Made by a program: the position numbers and the translations under genes. Positions 15,433-24,170 of a stretch of 64,000 nucleotides of DNA are shown one piece after another (position 1 is the first letter of the stretch; every line of letters starts with the position of its first letter). The notes under the pieces are model-generated. The model searched no databases and was not told the DNA's origin. It saw only the letters and a list, made by a program, of their open reading frames with translations. This DNA is from JAAEPI01 sp965212145 (GTDB taxonomy: Bacteria > Bacteroidota > Bacteroidia > Cytophagales > Cyclobacteriaceae). The stretch lies in contig CBDBUY010000004.1 of assembly GCA_965212145.1 (NCBI GenBank), positions 744,001-808,000 on the forward strand. The letters run 5' to 3'.

Positions 15433-16494
15433 CTAGTAAGAAGCCATTTCGATCATTATGGCCTCTTTCAATCCAGAGGTATTCCCAAAGGAATCGGGGT
15501 TGAATTTGCTGTTATTGCTGAGAATGATAATGGTCCGATTCAGATCCAGCATCCTGATCAGCGTGTTGTTCGCTCCCATGATGCCACCCCGGCGCTCCAT
15601 GACTCGAACTGGGGGTTTCGTAAAAGGATAATCGTATGTCCACACGCTATACCCAGTGTAGTTATACTCCGGATAAGAGGTATAAAGTTTTTCCTTACTT
15701 GCGGCATTTATCAGCGATTCGCCATAAAGAGCCTGATCGAATTTAAGCAGGTCAGGCGCGTCACCATACATACAGGCAGAGCTGTAGAAGTTCTCGATAT
15801 AGAACGTGGGATCTTTAACTCTCTTTTCGTCTTCAAATGAAAAAGTTTGTGCGAACCCTTTTGGGTAGTTGTCTCTTTCAAGGAATCCCGTATTGGTCAT
15901 TTGTAGGGCGTCAAGAATTCGTTCCTCGACAACAGCAGCCCATTCCTTTTTCTCCAGTTTTTCAATAATGAGACCCAACAGGACATAGTCAATATTCGCA
16001 TAGTTGAACTTACCAATTTTGGAAGGTTTGGCTTCTGCAAGTACGGTCTCCACAAACTCTAAAGGGCTTTTCGGTGCTTGGTAAAACAGTCCTTGCTCAT
16101 TGGGTAAGCCGGAGATATGCAAAAGCAGGTGATGCACAGTAATTTTTGAGCCCTTAGGAATCTCGAGTTCAGGAACCAGTTCCTCCAGATTGTCGTCGAG
16201 ATTTAATTTTCCTTCCTCTATCATTCTCAGAATGATCACTGCAGTGAACGTTTTGGTGATGGAAGCCAGGCTGAATTTCATGGAGTTCTTCACGGGTTGT
16301 TTGAGACCATCATCAACGAATCCGTAGGATTGATGAAAAATAACTTCGCCCTTGTCAGCCAGAAGAATTGTTCCTTCGAAACTTTCGCTTGATCGTGCTC
16401 CATCAATGATTTGATTGATGTTTTCCCAGTTGGGCTGACTGTGAGAATTGGTGAAAAAGAACGGTAAAAGAAGTAAGGTGGGAAGGCGAGACAT
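15433..16494 (-). CDS. Secreted serine hydrolase, beta-lactamase (class C-like) family
   Basis: 353 residues with signal peptide ending SHSQ. The catalytic Ser-x-x-Lys motif is SITK at 78-81 and the Tyr-x-Asn motif is YAN at 165-167. The third motif is RRGGIMG near residue 300, where many relatives have HxG or KTG. This family covers D-aminopeptidases, esterases and penicillin-binding-like proteins; resistance to antibiotics should not be inferred. It stands alone. The final 86 bases are duplicated at 13523-13608. Confidence 0.85.
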   Translation of the reverse strand: MSRLPTLLLLPFFFTNSHSQPNWENINQIIDGARSSESFEGTILLADKGEVIFHQSYGFVDDGLKQPVKNSMKFSLASITKTFTAVIILRMIEEGKLNLDDNLEELVPELEIPKGSKITVHHLLLHISGLPNEQGLFYQAPKSPLEFVETVLAEAKPSKIGKFNYANIDYVLLGLIIEKLEKKEWAAVVEERILDALQMTNTGFLERDNYPKGFAQTFSFEDEKRVKDPTFYIENFYSSACMYGDAPDLLKFDQALYGESLINAASKEKLYTSYPEYNYTGYSVWTYDYPFTKPPVRVMERRGGIMGANNTLIRMLDLNRTIIILSNNSKFNPDSFGNTSGLKEAIMIEMASY

Positions 16495-16619
16495 AAGATA
16501 TTCAATTAAGTATCCACTAAACTACAGTTGTGAATCTAAAAGGTTACAAGTGAGTTTCTCACCACTCTTCAATTCAAAGACGAATTACCATTTAACAGAA
16601 CTCAGGAAAAACCGAAATC

Positions 16620-17162
16620 TCATTTCAGCTCAATCTTCGCATTGTGTTTTCTGAGTTCCTCCATGTGATCTTCCAGTTTGAACTTATCCTCTTTGAATTT
16701 CATATCTCTTGATCTGGTTTCTTCCTGCCTCCTGATACTTCTAGCAAACCTTCGAACTGCCTCTTCGGAATCTAGAATCAATCCAGGTACTTTTGCAGCT
16801 TTGCCTTTTTCATCCATGGCCACCATTGTGAAATAAGATGAGTTGCAATGTTTGGTTTCACCACTTCGAATGTTTTGGGATTCTATCCTCAGCCCCACAA
16901 CCATGGAAGAATTCCCGGTAAAGTTGACCGAAGCTTTTAAGGTCACTAACTCCCCAACTTCAATCGGCTTTAGAAAATCCACTTTATTGACAGAAGCTGT
17001 CACGCAATAATTCCCGGAATGCTTTGAGGCACACGCAAAAGCGATTTGATCCATCAGGTTGAGGATGTACCCTCCATGAATTTTCCCACTAAAGTTCGAA
17101 TGAGAGGGAAGCATGAGCTGGTTCATCGTGATTTGCGACTCGGAGCGATGTTTGAATTCCAT
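16620..17162 (-). CDS. Acyl-CoA thioesterase, hotdog fold (YciA/BFIT-like)
   Basis: 180 residues. The hotdog core includes NFSGKIHGGYILNLMDQIAFACA (residues about 23-46) with the catalytic-type Asp in LMDQ, followed by VDFLKPIEVGELVTLKASVNFTG. The tail, from about residue 130, is a charged helix (RRFARSIRRQEETRSRDMKFKED) that extends beyond the usual fold. The enzyme hydrolyses acyl-CoA to free acid and CoA; chain-length preference is unknown. It stands alone on its strand. Confidence 0.88.
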   Translation of the reverse strand: MEFKHRSESQITMNQLMLPSHSNFSGKIHGGYILNLMDQIAFACASKHSGNYCVTASVNKVDFLKPIEVGELVTLKASVNFTGNSSMVVGLRIESQNIRSGETKHCNSSYFTMVAMDEKGKAAKVPGLILDSEEAVRRFARSIRRQEETRSRDMKFKEDKFKLEDHMEELRKHNAKIELK

Positions 17163-17485
17163 ATTGGTGTGTTTCAGTTACACGAATTTATCGTCTAAAA
17201 ACTATCACCAGGAAAAATAGTTTTTCGGAACCTCGACGAGTGGAAAAACCCAATCGAAAAACCATTCTGAGATATCCTGTGGGATAAGAATATGTAAGCC
17301 GAAATCCTGCTGGGTTTTAGCTTTTAAATTATTGTACAACCTGACTATTCCCAGACTGACCAGAATGTGTGCATTTTAGAATTAAACTATTTTATTTATA
17401 GTTAAACTGGTTAGTGCTAATAATCACTATAACAGTGAGTTATGAAATTTTCACTATGTTTGTTGTTCAACAAATGCTCACAATC
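17163..17485. promoter_or_regulatory. Upstream region with TetR-like site, dyad and -7 box
   Basis: No gene is seen in this 323-base gap. At 17403-17420 TAAACTGGTTAGTGCTAA shares AAACTGGTT-x-GT with the TetR operators at 14.6 kb. A dyad TCACT-N5-AGTGA lies at 17424-17438. An exact -7 box TATGTTTG is at 17455-17462, 23 bases before the ATG at 17486. A proper -33 element is not visible, as would fit an activated or repressed promoter. Confidence 0.45.
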
Positions 17486-17923
17486 ATGAAAAACATCAAG
17501 ATTTTATTGATCAGCATGCTCGTAGTTTTGGCTTGCTTTGGCTCATATGCCGAAGCAGCAGAAAAGTCGGATGATTCCTTAGTTATGGAGATCATGCAGG
17601 CTTCCGATTCCCTCAATGCAGCCCTTGAAATTAGAAACTACAAGATCGCTAAGCAGGCCTTGGACATGCTTTTCCCTTTGATGAAGAAGGAAATGAAGCT
17701 AGCCAAAAAGCAGGTTGGTGAACTCAAGAAGAACGGAGAGAAAGCGGAATCCAAGAGAGTCGCCAATCTTCTAAAAAAGAAAGAGGCCATTCACGATAAG
17801 CTACACGCGATGGTCGATGAGTCTAGTGCCGGTTTGCGAGTAAAATCCTTAGCCGTTAAAACGCTGGTGCAAGAATATGTTGGCTTACTTGACGAAGATA
17901 AAAAACTGATATCGTCAAATTAA
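17486..17923 (+). CDS. Small secreted helical protein of unknown function
   Basis: 145 residues from the ATG at 17486, with signal peptide MKNIKILLISMLVVLACFGSYAEA. The mature protein is almost entirely amphipathic helix and rich in Lys, Glu and Ala (MKKEMKLAKKQVGELKKNGE, SKRVANLLKKKEAIHDKLHA), suggesting a helical hairpin or coiled coil. No family is recognised. The frame to 17414 adds a second hydrophobic stretch and would start upstream of the -7 box. A strong terminator follows the gene, so it is a single-gene unit. Confidence 0.75.
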   Translation: MKNIKILLISMLVVLACFGSYAEAAEKSDDSLVMEIMQASDSLNAALEIRNYKIAKQALDMLFPLMKKEMKLAKKQVGELKKNGEKAESKRVANLLKKKEAIHDKLHAMVDESSAGLRVKSLAVKTLVQEYVGLLDEDKKLISSN

Positions 17924-17950
17924 CATCAGTTTAAAAGACTTTAGTTAAAA

Positions 17951-17977
17951 GGCGTGAGAAGACTCACGCTTTTTTTG
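17951..17977 (+). terminator. Intrinsic terminator after the helical protein gene
   Basis: Stem GCGTGAG (17952-17958), loop AAGA, CTCACGC (17963-17969), followed by seven T. Confidence 0.9.
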
Positions 17978-18045
17978 TGAGCATATTTAGGGTAATCCAA
18001 ACCCAAATTCAGGACTATCTTTAACAGTAACTAGAAAACCCTGAT

Positions 18046-19032
18046 ATGTATACCAAACGAAATTATGGCTTCTGGATGACCTTCATGTGGTCAAAGAAGC
18101 CCTTCCTTCTCGGGCTTCTTTACAGTGCGGCCATTTGTGCACTCGGATACTTTTTGGAGATCAAAGTGATAATTCCCTGGAATGCCGTCACTGTCATCGG
18201 TATTGCAGTGGCCTTTTACCTAGGGTTCAAAAACAACAGCTCGTATGATAGGACTTGGGAAGCCCGTAAGATCTGGGGTGGAATCGTAAATAGCAGCCGG
18301 TCTTTTGGAGCTGCAGTGGTGTCGTTCGTGAAAGGAAGCAAGGCTGATAAAATCAAAAAAGAATTGATATATCGTCATGTAGCATGGTTGATTACCTTGA
18401 GGCATCAGCTCAGGTTGAGCAAACCCTGGGAGCACGTGGAAAATAGAATATCCGGACTTTATGCACCGAAGGTTTGTGAAGACTATACCAAAAAATTGGA
18501 GCACGAAATTGCGCCATTCTTGTCGGACGAAGAAATCAAAACACTTGAGGGCAAAACGAACATGGCCACTCAAATTCTCAGGAATCAATCGGCTCGGCTT
18601 CAAGAGCTAAGAGATGCGGAGCATTTCGAAGACTTCCGGCACATGGAATTCCATGGTCACATTACGGATTTTTATACGGATCAGGGCAAGGCCGAAAGAA
18701 TCAAGAATTTCCCATTTCCTCGTCAGTACGCCTCCACCGCCCTTTGGATGACCTTCGTTTTTTCCTTCTTCGTGCCGTTTGGTATGGTGGATGCTTTCAG
18801 CAGGGTTGAAGGCTGGGTCTTCTGGATTTGCCCAGTCATTTCGGCACTAATAATTTGGATTTTCTTCTTGATGGAAAAAATAGGTGACTACTCTGAAAAC
18901 CCGTTTGAAGGAACTTACAACGACGTACCAATTACCCAAATCTCGAGAGGAATTGAGATTGACCTGAGGGAAATGATTAATGATGAAAACATTCCTGATC
19001 CAGTGAAAGAAGAAAACGGCTTCCTTCTTTAA
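18046..19032 (+). CDS. Bestrophin family (UPF0187) anion channel
   Basis: 328 residues. The opening KRNYGFWMTFMWSKKPFLLG, the segment VAFYLGFKNNSSYDRTWEARKIWGGIVNSSR and the second membrane block ALWMTFVFSFFVPFGMVDAF are typical of bacterial bestrophins, which form pentameric channels for anions or cations. The C-terminal part carries ENPFEGTYNDVPITQISRGIEIDLREM, the conserved end of the family. The glutaminase gene begins on the base after this stop codon, so the two are one operon. Bestrophins in some bacteria have been linked to export of glutamine or GABA, which would fit that partner; this is inference. A near -7 box (TATCTTTA) is at about 18018-18025. Confidence 0.92.
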   Translation: MYTKRNYGFWMTFMWSKKPFLLGLLYSAAICALGYFLEIKVIIPWNAVTVIGIAVAFYLGFKNNSSYDRTWEARKIWGGIVNSSRSFGAAVVSFVKGSKADKIKKELIYRHVAWLITLRHQLRLSKPWEHVENRISGLYAPKVCEDYTKKLEHEIAPFLSDEEIKTLEGKTNMATQILRNQSARLQELRDAEHFEDFRHMEFHGHITDFYTDQGKAERIKNFPFPRQYASTALWMTFVFSFFVPFGMVDAFSRVEGWVFWICPVISALIIWIFFLMEKIGDYSENPFEGTYNDVPITQISRGIEIDLREMINDENIPDPVKEENGFLL

Positions 19033-19950
19033 ATGATGGATTATCAGCGCATCATTGATCTGATTTATAAGGAAGTTTCGGCCATGGAAGATCCTGGCCA
19101 ACTTGCTAATTACATTCCTAAACTAGCTGAAGTGAACCCTAACCAATTTGGCATTCATGTCAGCACCCTGGAGGGAATGAAATATGGCGCAGGAGATTAT
19201 CAGCAAAAGTTTTCCATTCAGAGTATTTCTAAGGTTTTATCACTGAGCATGATTTACAACAAGCTTGATGCGCACGTATGGGATCGCGTGGGTGTGGAAC
19301 CATCGGGACGAGCTTTCAATTCGCTTTCGCAGCTGGAGGATGAAGTAGGGATTCCACGAAACCCGCTAATCAACGCTGGTGCGATGGTGATCTGTGATCT
19401 CATCATTTCACATTTTGAAAACCCTGAGGACGATCTGTTGGAGTTCGTGAGAAGTGCATCCAGAAATTCGACTATAACATTCAACCCTGAGATTGCATCA
19501 TCCGAAAAAAAGGTAGGCTTCCGAAATAGAGCCATGGTCAATCTGATGAGATCGTTCGGAAATATACGCAACGATACCGAGCAGGTGCTTGACCTCTATT
19601 TTTCATTGTGTTCCATTGAAATGACTTGTGAGGAGTTGTCTAGAACTTTCCTTTATCTGGCCAATGATGGCAAAGACCCATTCTCCGGCAATGAATTACT
19701 GAATCTTAGCCAGAGTAAACGCGTCAATGCCATCATGATGACATGTGGGTTTTACGATGAGGCCGGTGAGTTTACTTTCCGGGTAGGTCTGCCAGGGAAA
19801 AGTGGCGTGGGTGGCGGCATTGTGGCGGTTCACCCAGATGATTACGCCATCGCTGTATGGAGTCCAAGATTAAATGAAAAAGGGAATTCATTCAAGGGAA
19901 CAAAGTTTCTGGAAATGTTCACTACGGAAACTGGCCAGTCTATTTTGTGA
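19033..19950 (+). CDS. glsA: Glutaminase A
   Basis: 305 residues, the normal length for glutaminase A, which hydrolyses glutamine to glutamate and ammonia. Seen motifs: the beta-lactamase-like Ser-x-x-Lys (QSISKVLSL, residues about 61-69), EPSGRAFNSL, RNPLINAGAM, and the C-terminal LPGKSGVGGGI. There are two adjacent ATG codons; the first (19033) directly follows the bestrophin TAA. The tight coupling of glutaminase and a bestrophin-type channel suggests linked amide/ammonium or acid-stress metabolism. Confidence 0.95.
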   Translation: MMDYQRIIDLIYKEVSAMEDPGQLANYIPKLAEVNPNQFGIHVSTLEGMKYGAGDYQQKFSIQSISKVLSLSMIYNKLDAHVWDRVGVEPSGRAFNSLSQLEDEVGIPRNPLINAGAMVICDLIISHFENPEDDLLEFVRSASRNSTITFNPEIASSEKKVGFRNRAMVNLMRSFGNIRNDTEQVLDLYFSLCSIEMTCEELSRTFLYLANDGKDPFSGNELLNLSQSKRVNAIMMTCGFYDEAGEFTFRVGLPGKSGVGGGIVAVHPDDYAIAVWSPRLNEKGNSFKGTKFLEMFTTETGQSIL

Positions 19951-19963
19951 TGATGAGGTTTCG

Positions 19964-20929
19964 TTAACTACGGCTAAACAATATTCCCTTCAGAAATTCA
20001 TCAGTTCGTCGCTCCATCCAGCTCCCATCATTTTTAGAAAGTAGAAAGCCAGCATGTCCTCCGGCCTGGGGCGTTTCTATGGAAAGCTGGTCATTGTTCT
20101 TTGCGATATCATATGGAAAGCTCATTGGACCCAAGATTGGATCGTCAAGGGCATTTACCAAAAGGGTGGGGACACTAACCCTTTCAAGTGCTTTGCAACA
20201 CGAGCTCGCTTCATAAAAATCATCTACCCGCTCAAAGCCATTCAGTGGTGCCGTGATTGTTTTGTTGAATTCTCCAAATGACGAAAGTTCATGTATGTTC
20301 TCAACATCTATTGTTCCCGGATGAATCTCCTCGATCTTCAATGCTTTCTTCTTGAGTTTGTCTAAGAACTTCTTTCGGTATGGGAATGAGTTCCAGCGAT
20401 CTATTGCCTTAGTACATTCCATGGCGTCACACGGAGCAGAAAATGATACGACAGCTTTTAATTCGCTGGGTACATCCTTTAAGCCGGCATAGTTCAAATT
20501 CATCACAGCTCCGATCGATACTCCAATCAACACTATTTTACGGTACCCCGATTCGACTCCATGTCCAATGACTTCTTGCAGGTCATTTGTATTGCCGGCA
20601 AAGTAGGATTTTGGCAATCGGTTCATTTGCCTCCCACACCCACGTAAATTCCAAGCTAGAATGTCCCAACCTTTTCCATGGAAATACTTTGCGAGATTCT
20701 TCACGTAGTAGCTACGCGAATTTCCTTCCAGTCCGTGACTAATCACCATCAGTCGACTGCTGTTGGAGCGCATCCAGTCCAACTCTAAAAAATCACCGTC
20801 CTTTAGTTCAAGTATTTCGGTTTGATAGAGCTCTGGTTCCGGTTTGTCCAACCAGAAAGGCAGAACAGTTTGCAGGTGGCCACTTCTAAGGTACCAAGGA
20901 GCACGATATGTTGATTTGACAACTGGCAC
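19964..20929 (-). CDS. Alpha/beta hydrolase, YheT/EMB8-like
   Basis: 321 residues from a GTG start. STYRAPWYLRSGHLQTVLPF at the N-terminus is diagnostic for the YheT-like group. The nucleophile elbow is GVSIGA, with candidate acid in VNALDDPILG and His in GGHAGFLL. Substrates of this group are poorly known; short-chain ester hydrolases are included. It is the last gene of an operon, two bases after the putative toroid gene and downstream of the UbiA gene. Confidence 0.85.
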   Translation of the reverse strand: MPVVKSTYRAPWYLRSGHLQTVLPFWLDKPEPELYQTEILELKDGDFLELDWMRSNSSRLMVISHGLEGNSRSYYVKNLAKYFHGKGWDILAWNLRGCGRQMNRLPKSYFAGNTNDLQEVIGHGVESGYRKIVLIGVSIGAVMNLNYAGLKDVPSELKAVVSFSAPCDAMECTKAIDRWNSFPYRKKFLDKLKKKALKIEEIHPGTIDVENIHELSSFGEFNKTITAPLNGFERVDDFYEASSCCKALERVSVPTLLVNALDDPILGPMSFPYDIAKNNDQLSIETPQAGGHAGFLLSKNDGSWMERRTDEFLKGILFSRS

Positions 20930-20931
20930 GA

Positions 20932-22041
20932 CTAAGACTCCCAGATAATTTCATCCTCATAGTACGTGAGGAATTCAAGAAGCAAGGCCCAGTTGAGCGC
21001 CTCGCATCGCCAGGTCATTTTTGGAATCAACCCTGGAAATGAGATTTTTGGTTGATATGCGAAAAACTCGAAGGTCTCTATTTCATCGAGGATTTTTTTG
21101 GCACTCAGGCTAGGGGTTACTTCAAACCCAATTTTGGCAAGAGCGGAATAAAGAAGAAGCTTTTCTGTTTCTGATTTCACTCTTTCTAGTTCTTCGAAAA
21201 TGTGCTCCCCTAAGTCCTCCCTGATGTGCAAAATTCCATCGTGATCTGCTTGAACCAATCTACTCAGATGGTAAAGTATCACAGCAGGTTTCCTGTAGTA
21301 AGGCGAAATCAACCTAGGCTTTGAAAAGTATGCTTCATCTTTAACTATTTGCTGAATCAGATTCACAGTAGCCTTGTCTGTCTCGGAAAATTCATAGCCT
21401 TTTTCTAAAACGAACAATAGCACATTTGCCATGACAACCACGTCGTATTCTTGTTCCATTTTATCCGCGAACCATACTTCATATGCTTTTGCGCCTTGGT
21501 ATTTATCAGGAAATGAGGTCACCTGCTTTCGATTCGGTCGAGTCGCATAGTCGAGCATCTCCATTCTCACCGATGTATCTAATGTGTTTGGTCCCTTGGC
21601 TAATTGAATGATTGCCGTCACGTCAAAATCATCCGGCAACCGAAATCGCTTTCTGGAAAGTAGCGAGCTATTTGGGAAGGGCAGGTCCGGAGAAGTGGTT
21701 TGCCAATAATTGTAGGTGGCACGACCTCTTCTACTCCGGTATTTCTCGAAAGTTGGAGTCGCGCTATCGATTACTTGCGTTATCCTGTCGTCAGGAAATG
21801 ATTTCTGAACCTGTCTTAAAACATAAACCAACGAGGCAGTAGTAAAAACAGTGTTGTCCTCCTCTCCACCAAATCCGGAAAACCAAAACCTCAGGCTTGG
21901 AAATAATCCGTCATCGTAGAAATCGTGATTTACGGCTTGAAGAGAAACAATCTTCGACAAGGCTTCTTCTTTTGAAACACTGGATTGAGCGTGTAGCCAA
22001 AAGCAAAATGAAAAGATTCCGACGAACAGGTGAGCGCGCAT
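20932..22041 (-). CDS. Secreted protein, probable alpha/alpha-toroid (cyclase-like) fold
   Basis: 369 residues with signal peptide ending in HAQ (residues 1-19). The sequence is mostly helical. Two segments resemble inner helices of the prenyltransferase/terpene-cyclase toroid: FTTASLVYVLRQVQKSF (66-82) and LPDDFDVTAIIQLAKG (135-150). The latter recalls the D-x-D-D-T-A acid motif of squalene-hopene cyclase, but the match is partial and the overall length is short. I cannot name the family. The start codon follows the stop of the UbiA gene without any gap. A role on a prenylated product is only an inference from that linkage. Confidence 0.55.
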   Translation of the reverse strand: MRAHLFVGIFSFCFWLHAQSSVSKEEALSKIVSLQAVNHDFYDDGLFPSLRFWFSGFGGEEDNTVFTTASLVYVLRQVQKSFPDDRITQVIDSATPTFEKYRSRRGRATYNYWQTTSPDLPFPNSSLLSRKRFRLPDDFDVTAIIQLAKGPNTLDTSVRMEMLDYATRPNRKQVTSFPDKYQGAKAYEVWFADKMEQEYDVVVMANVLLFVLEKGYEFSETDKATVNLIQQIVKDEAYFSKPRLISPYYRKPAVILYHLSRLVQADHDGILHIREDLGEHIFEELERVKSETEKLLLYSALAKIGFEVTPSLSAKKILDEIETFEFFAYQPKISFPGLIPKMTWRCEALNWALLLEFLTYYEDEIIWES

Positions 22042-22845
22042 CTATCTAAGAAATAGCAATGCGATCATCAACCCAAAATAGGTATGACTTGAGCGTATGT
22101 TGAAAAGGATCCAGTCCATCTTAGGAAAGAAAAAACGAACAATTAATGGCAGCCAAAGCGCAGCAATCATGGTCAACACAAAAATTGTGAAAAGCTGTTC
22201 TCTTAAAACTAATACCAGCAATGGGATGGTGGCGAGAGCATAACCGGACAACACAATGAGTGTCATATTTCGATGGCTAAAGGACAATGGCACTGAAGAT
22301 TTTCCAACCTCCGAATCTCCTTTCTTATCCAATGCGTCCAACATGATTTCCCGAGAAATCGTCACAAAAAACGCTGATATTATCAGATAGATTAAAACCT
22401 TGTCCAGCTCATTTTGCAACCCACCGTACAAAAAAGCCAGAGCAACGTTGATAGCTACAATCACATTGGCCATCAAACCAAAATTATTGTTGACCCTTGG
22501 ATACACCACGAAAAACAATATGGTCAGGCACGATATAACGAATGGAATCAAACCGAGATAAACCGAGACTCCAGCATAGAAAATCAGGAAGGTCATGGCG
22601 GACGAAATTGCGACCTCTTTCGGGAGTTCCCCAGTCGCGATGGGTCGGTTTTTATTATTGAGTATGTCCTTCCTGATATCAAAAAGGTCGTTAATCAGGA
22701 AGCAACCTGCCGCACCCGCGAAGGTTGCCATAAATATGGCCGTCATTACAATTATGTTCGAAGCATCTTGATATGATGCCGTAGCAAAAAGTGCCACACC
22801 AAGGCAAGCAGAAGGTCGAATCGAATAAAGAAGTTTACCCACCAT
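22042..22845 (-). CDS. UbiA-family prenyltransferase
   Basis: 267 residues from the ATG at 22845, about eight transmembrane helices. The first Asp-rich motif is NDLFDIRKD at 52-60 with NRPIATGELP after it; the second is REIMLDALDKKGD near 160-172. These bind the prenyl diphosphate through magnesium. The family attaches prenyl chains to aromatic or lipid acceptors (quinones, haem, digeranylgeranyl-glycerol-like lipids); the substrate is not evident, and the gene is not near menaquinone genes. It is first in an operon with the toroid-like and hydrolase genes. The -7 box TACTTTTG (plus 22852-22859) ends six bases before this ATG, which argues against the upstream ATG at 22872. Confidence 0.88.
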   Translation of the reverse strand: MVGKLLYSIRPSACLGVALFATASYQDASNIIVMTAIFMATFAGAAGCFLINDLFDIRKDILNNKNRPIATGELPKEVAISSAMTFLIFYAGVSVYLGLIPFVISCLTILFFVVYPRVNNNFGLMANVIVAINVALAFLYGGLQNELDKVLIYLIISAFFVTISREIMLDALDKKGDSEVGKSSVPLSFSHRNMTLIVLSGYALATIPLLVLVLREQLFTIFVLTMIAALWLPLIVRFFFPKMDWILFNIRSSHTYFGLMIALLFLR

Positions 22846-22851
22846 TATGGT

Positions 22852-22859
22852 CAAAAGTA
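22852..22859 (-). promoter_or_regulatory. -7 box of the UbiA operon
   Basis: TACTTTTG on the minus strand, six bases before the chosen start codon. No -33 TTTG lies at the usual distance; the nearest is only 12 bases away. Confidence 0.45.
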
Positions 22860-22919
22860 ACGAATGGATCACAAACGTTGATTCGGTCGTTGAGGCAGAT
22901 TTTTCTTATCTTCTAGCCT

Positions 22920-23654
22920 ATGTCACCGTCGAATAATTTCTCGATTATCGTTCCGACACTGAATGAAGAAGATTTCATCGTCCAGACGATCAAGGCATTG
23001 ATGGAAAGGAGTATAAGTCAGGCACAAATTCTTGTCATTGACAGTGGCAGCCATGATCAGACGGTCCCTCTGCTTTCTAAAATGGAAGGTGTTGAATTAG
23101 TTGTTCGACCAGATTTGATTGGGAAGAAATATGCCGCATTGAATGAGGGAGCCCATTTGGCTACAGGGGACTTTTTGTTGTTTTTAGATGCGGACACGAT
23201 CGTCCCGAAAAACTTTGACAGATTGATCGCAGAAAAGATCTCAAGTGGGGCGGTCGGAGGGGCTTTTCAGATGAAGTTTGATCGCTCCACTCTTGTACTC
23301 CGGCTCATTCGATTCGGGAATGAATTGCGATATCGATTAACTCAAGAATTCTTTGGTGACCAAGGAGTTTTTTGTACCCGAGCAGCCTTTGAAAATGTCG
23401 GTGGCTTCCCTGCCAGTCCGATTATGGAATCTGCCCATTTCTGCCGGAGACTGAAGAAGGTGGGCAAGCTGGCCTTGATTCAAGAACCCGTCATCACTTC
23501 AAGTAGACGTTTTTTTGAAGGTGGTATTCTGAGGGTCTTTTGGCAGGACACTCACATTTACCTTCGTGATTTACTCGGATGGAGCAATCAAACCAATAGT
23601 CGTCACTATTGGCAAGTGAACGCTAAAGTTTCTGTTCAATCGGGCGATAGATAA
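22920..23654 (+). CDS. Family 2 glycosyltransferase
   Basis: 244 residues. GT-A fold: SIIVPTLNEEDFIVQTI at the start, LVIDSGSHDQT, the D-x-D metal motif FLDADT at 89-93, and a later acceptor-loop region GDQGVFCTRAAFENVGGFP. It belongs to the same broad group as the GT encoded at 60959 (rSAM/selenodomain-associated type), with shared length and GDQ-x-x-F pattern. The sugar and acceptor are unknown. The gene diverges from the UbiA operon, and its last 32 bases overlap the convergent CHAP-like gene. Confidence 0.85.
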   Translation: MSPSNNFSIIVPTLNEEDFIVQTIKALMERSISQAQILVIDSGSHDQTVPLLSKMEGVELVVRPDLIGKKYAALNEGAHLATGDFLLFLDADTIVPKNFDRLIAEKISSGAVGGAFQMKFDRSTLVLRLIRFGNELRYRLTQEFFGDQGVFCTRAAFENVGGFPASPIMESAHFCRRLKKVGKLALIQEPVITSSRRFFEGGILRVFWQDTHIYLRDLLGWSNQTNSRHYWQVNAKVSVQSGDR

Positions 23655-24108
23655 AAATCTTCCCTTTCGTCACCCGGTCCATTTTAAACTGATTGATGTC
23701 CACGCGCTTTCCCCATTGCTGCGTATTCTGATGTGCGATCTGGTAATCTCCCGGCCCATTTACCGAATGAACGATGGCCGTATGATGCTTCATATCTGCA
23801 TTGAAAGTTGTATAGCGAATTTTCCACTGCATTTTCACACCCTCGAATTGCATCAAATCCCCTGGCAATACTTCTTCCTTATCAGGATCCACCAATCGGC
23901 CATAGACATTAATCGTTCGCTTGGAGCTTCTGTCAAAGTAAGCCCCAGAATATTCGAGTGCCCTGTTGGCCAAGTCCCAACATTCGCCCCGGTCAACGCG
24001 TTTTCCGCGGACTTTATTCACATACTCCACCACTTTTGCATTGAGCGGTGGTAAGTCGGATTGAACGTTGATCGAAAGGACGAGCAGGGATGCGACGAGG
24101 ATTTTCAT
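23623..24108 (-). CDS. Exported CHAP/NlpC-P60-like cysteine amidase
   Basis: 161 residues with a short signal peptide (MKILVASLLVLSINVQS). Candidate catalytic residues are Cys in RGECWDLANRAL (about 43), His in KHHTAIVHSV (about 109) and Asn in AHQNTQQWG. This order fits the papain-like CHAP/NlpC-P60 superfamily, whose members cut peptidoglycan peptides. The function is inferred from these motifs only. The 3' end overlaps the glycosyltransferase gene by 32 bases in convergent orientation. Confidence 0.65.
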   Translation of the reverse strand: MKILVASLLVLSINVQSDLPPLNAKVVEYVNKVRGKRVDRGECWDLANRALEYSGAYFDRSSKRTINVYGRLVDPDKEEVLPGDLMQFEGVKMQWKIRYTTFNADMKHHTAIVHSVNGPGDYQIAHQNTQQWGKRVDINQFKMDRVTKGKIFIYRPIEQKL

Positions 24109-24170
24109 ACTATCAGTTTACGGGAAGTCGAGCAATTGGATTTGAAATAGATGATTCTCTAAATTACCGA

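Noticed and set aside
15433..16494. Antibiotic-resistance beta-lactamase
   Set aside because: SxxK and YxN are present, but this broad family is mostly esterases and peptidases, and the third motif is RRGG instead of KTG.
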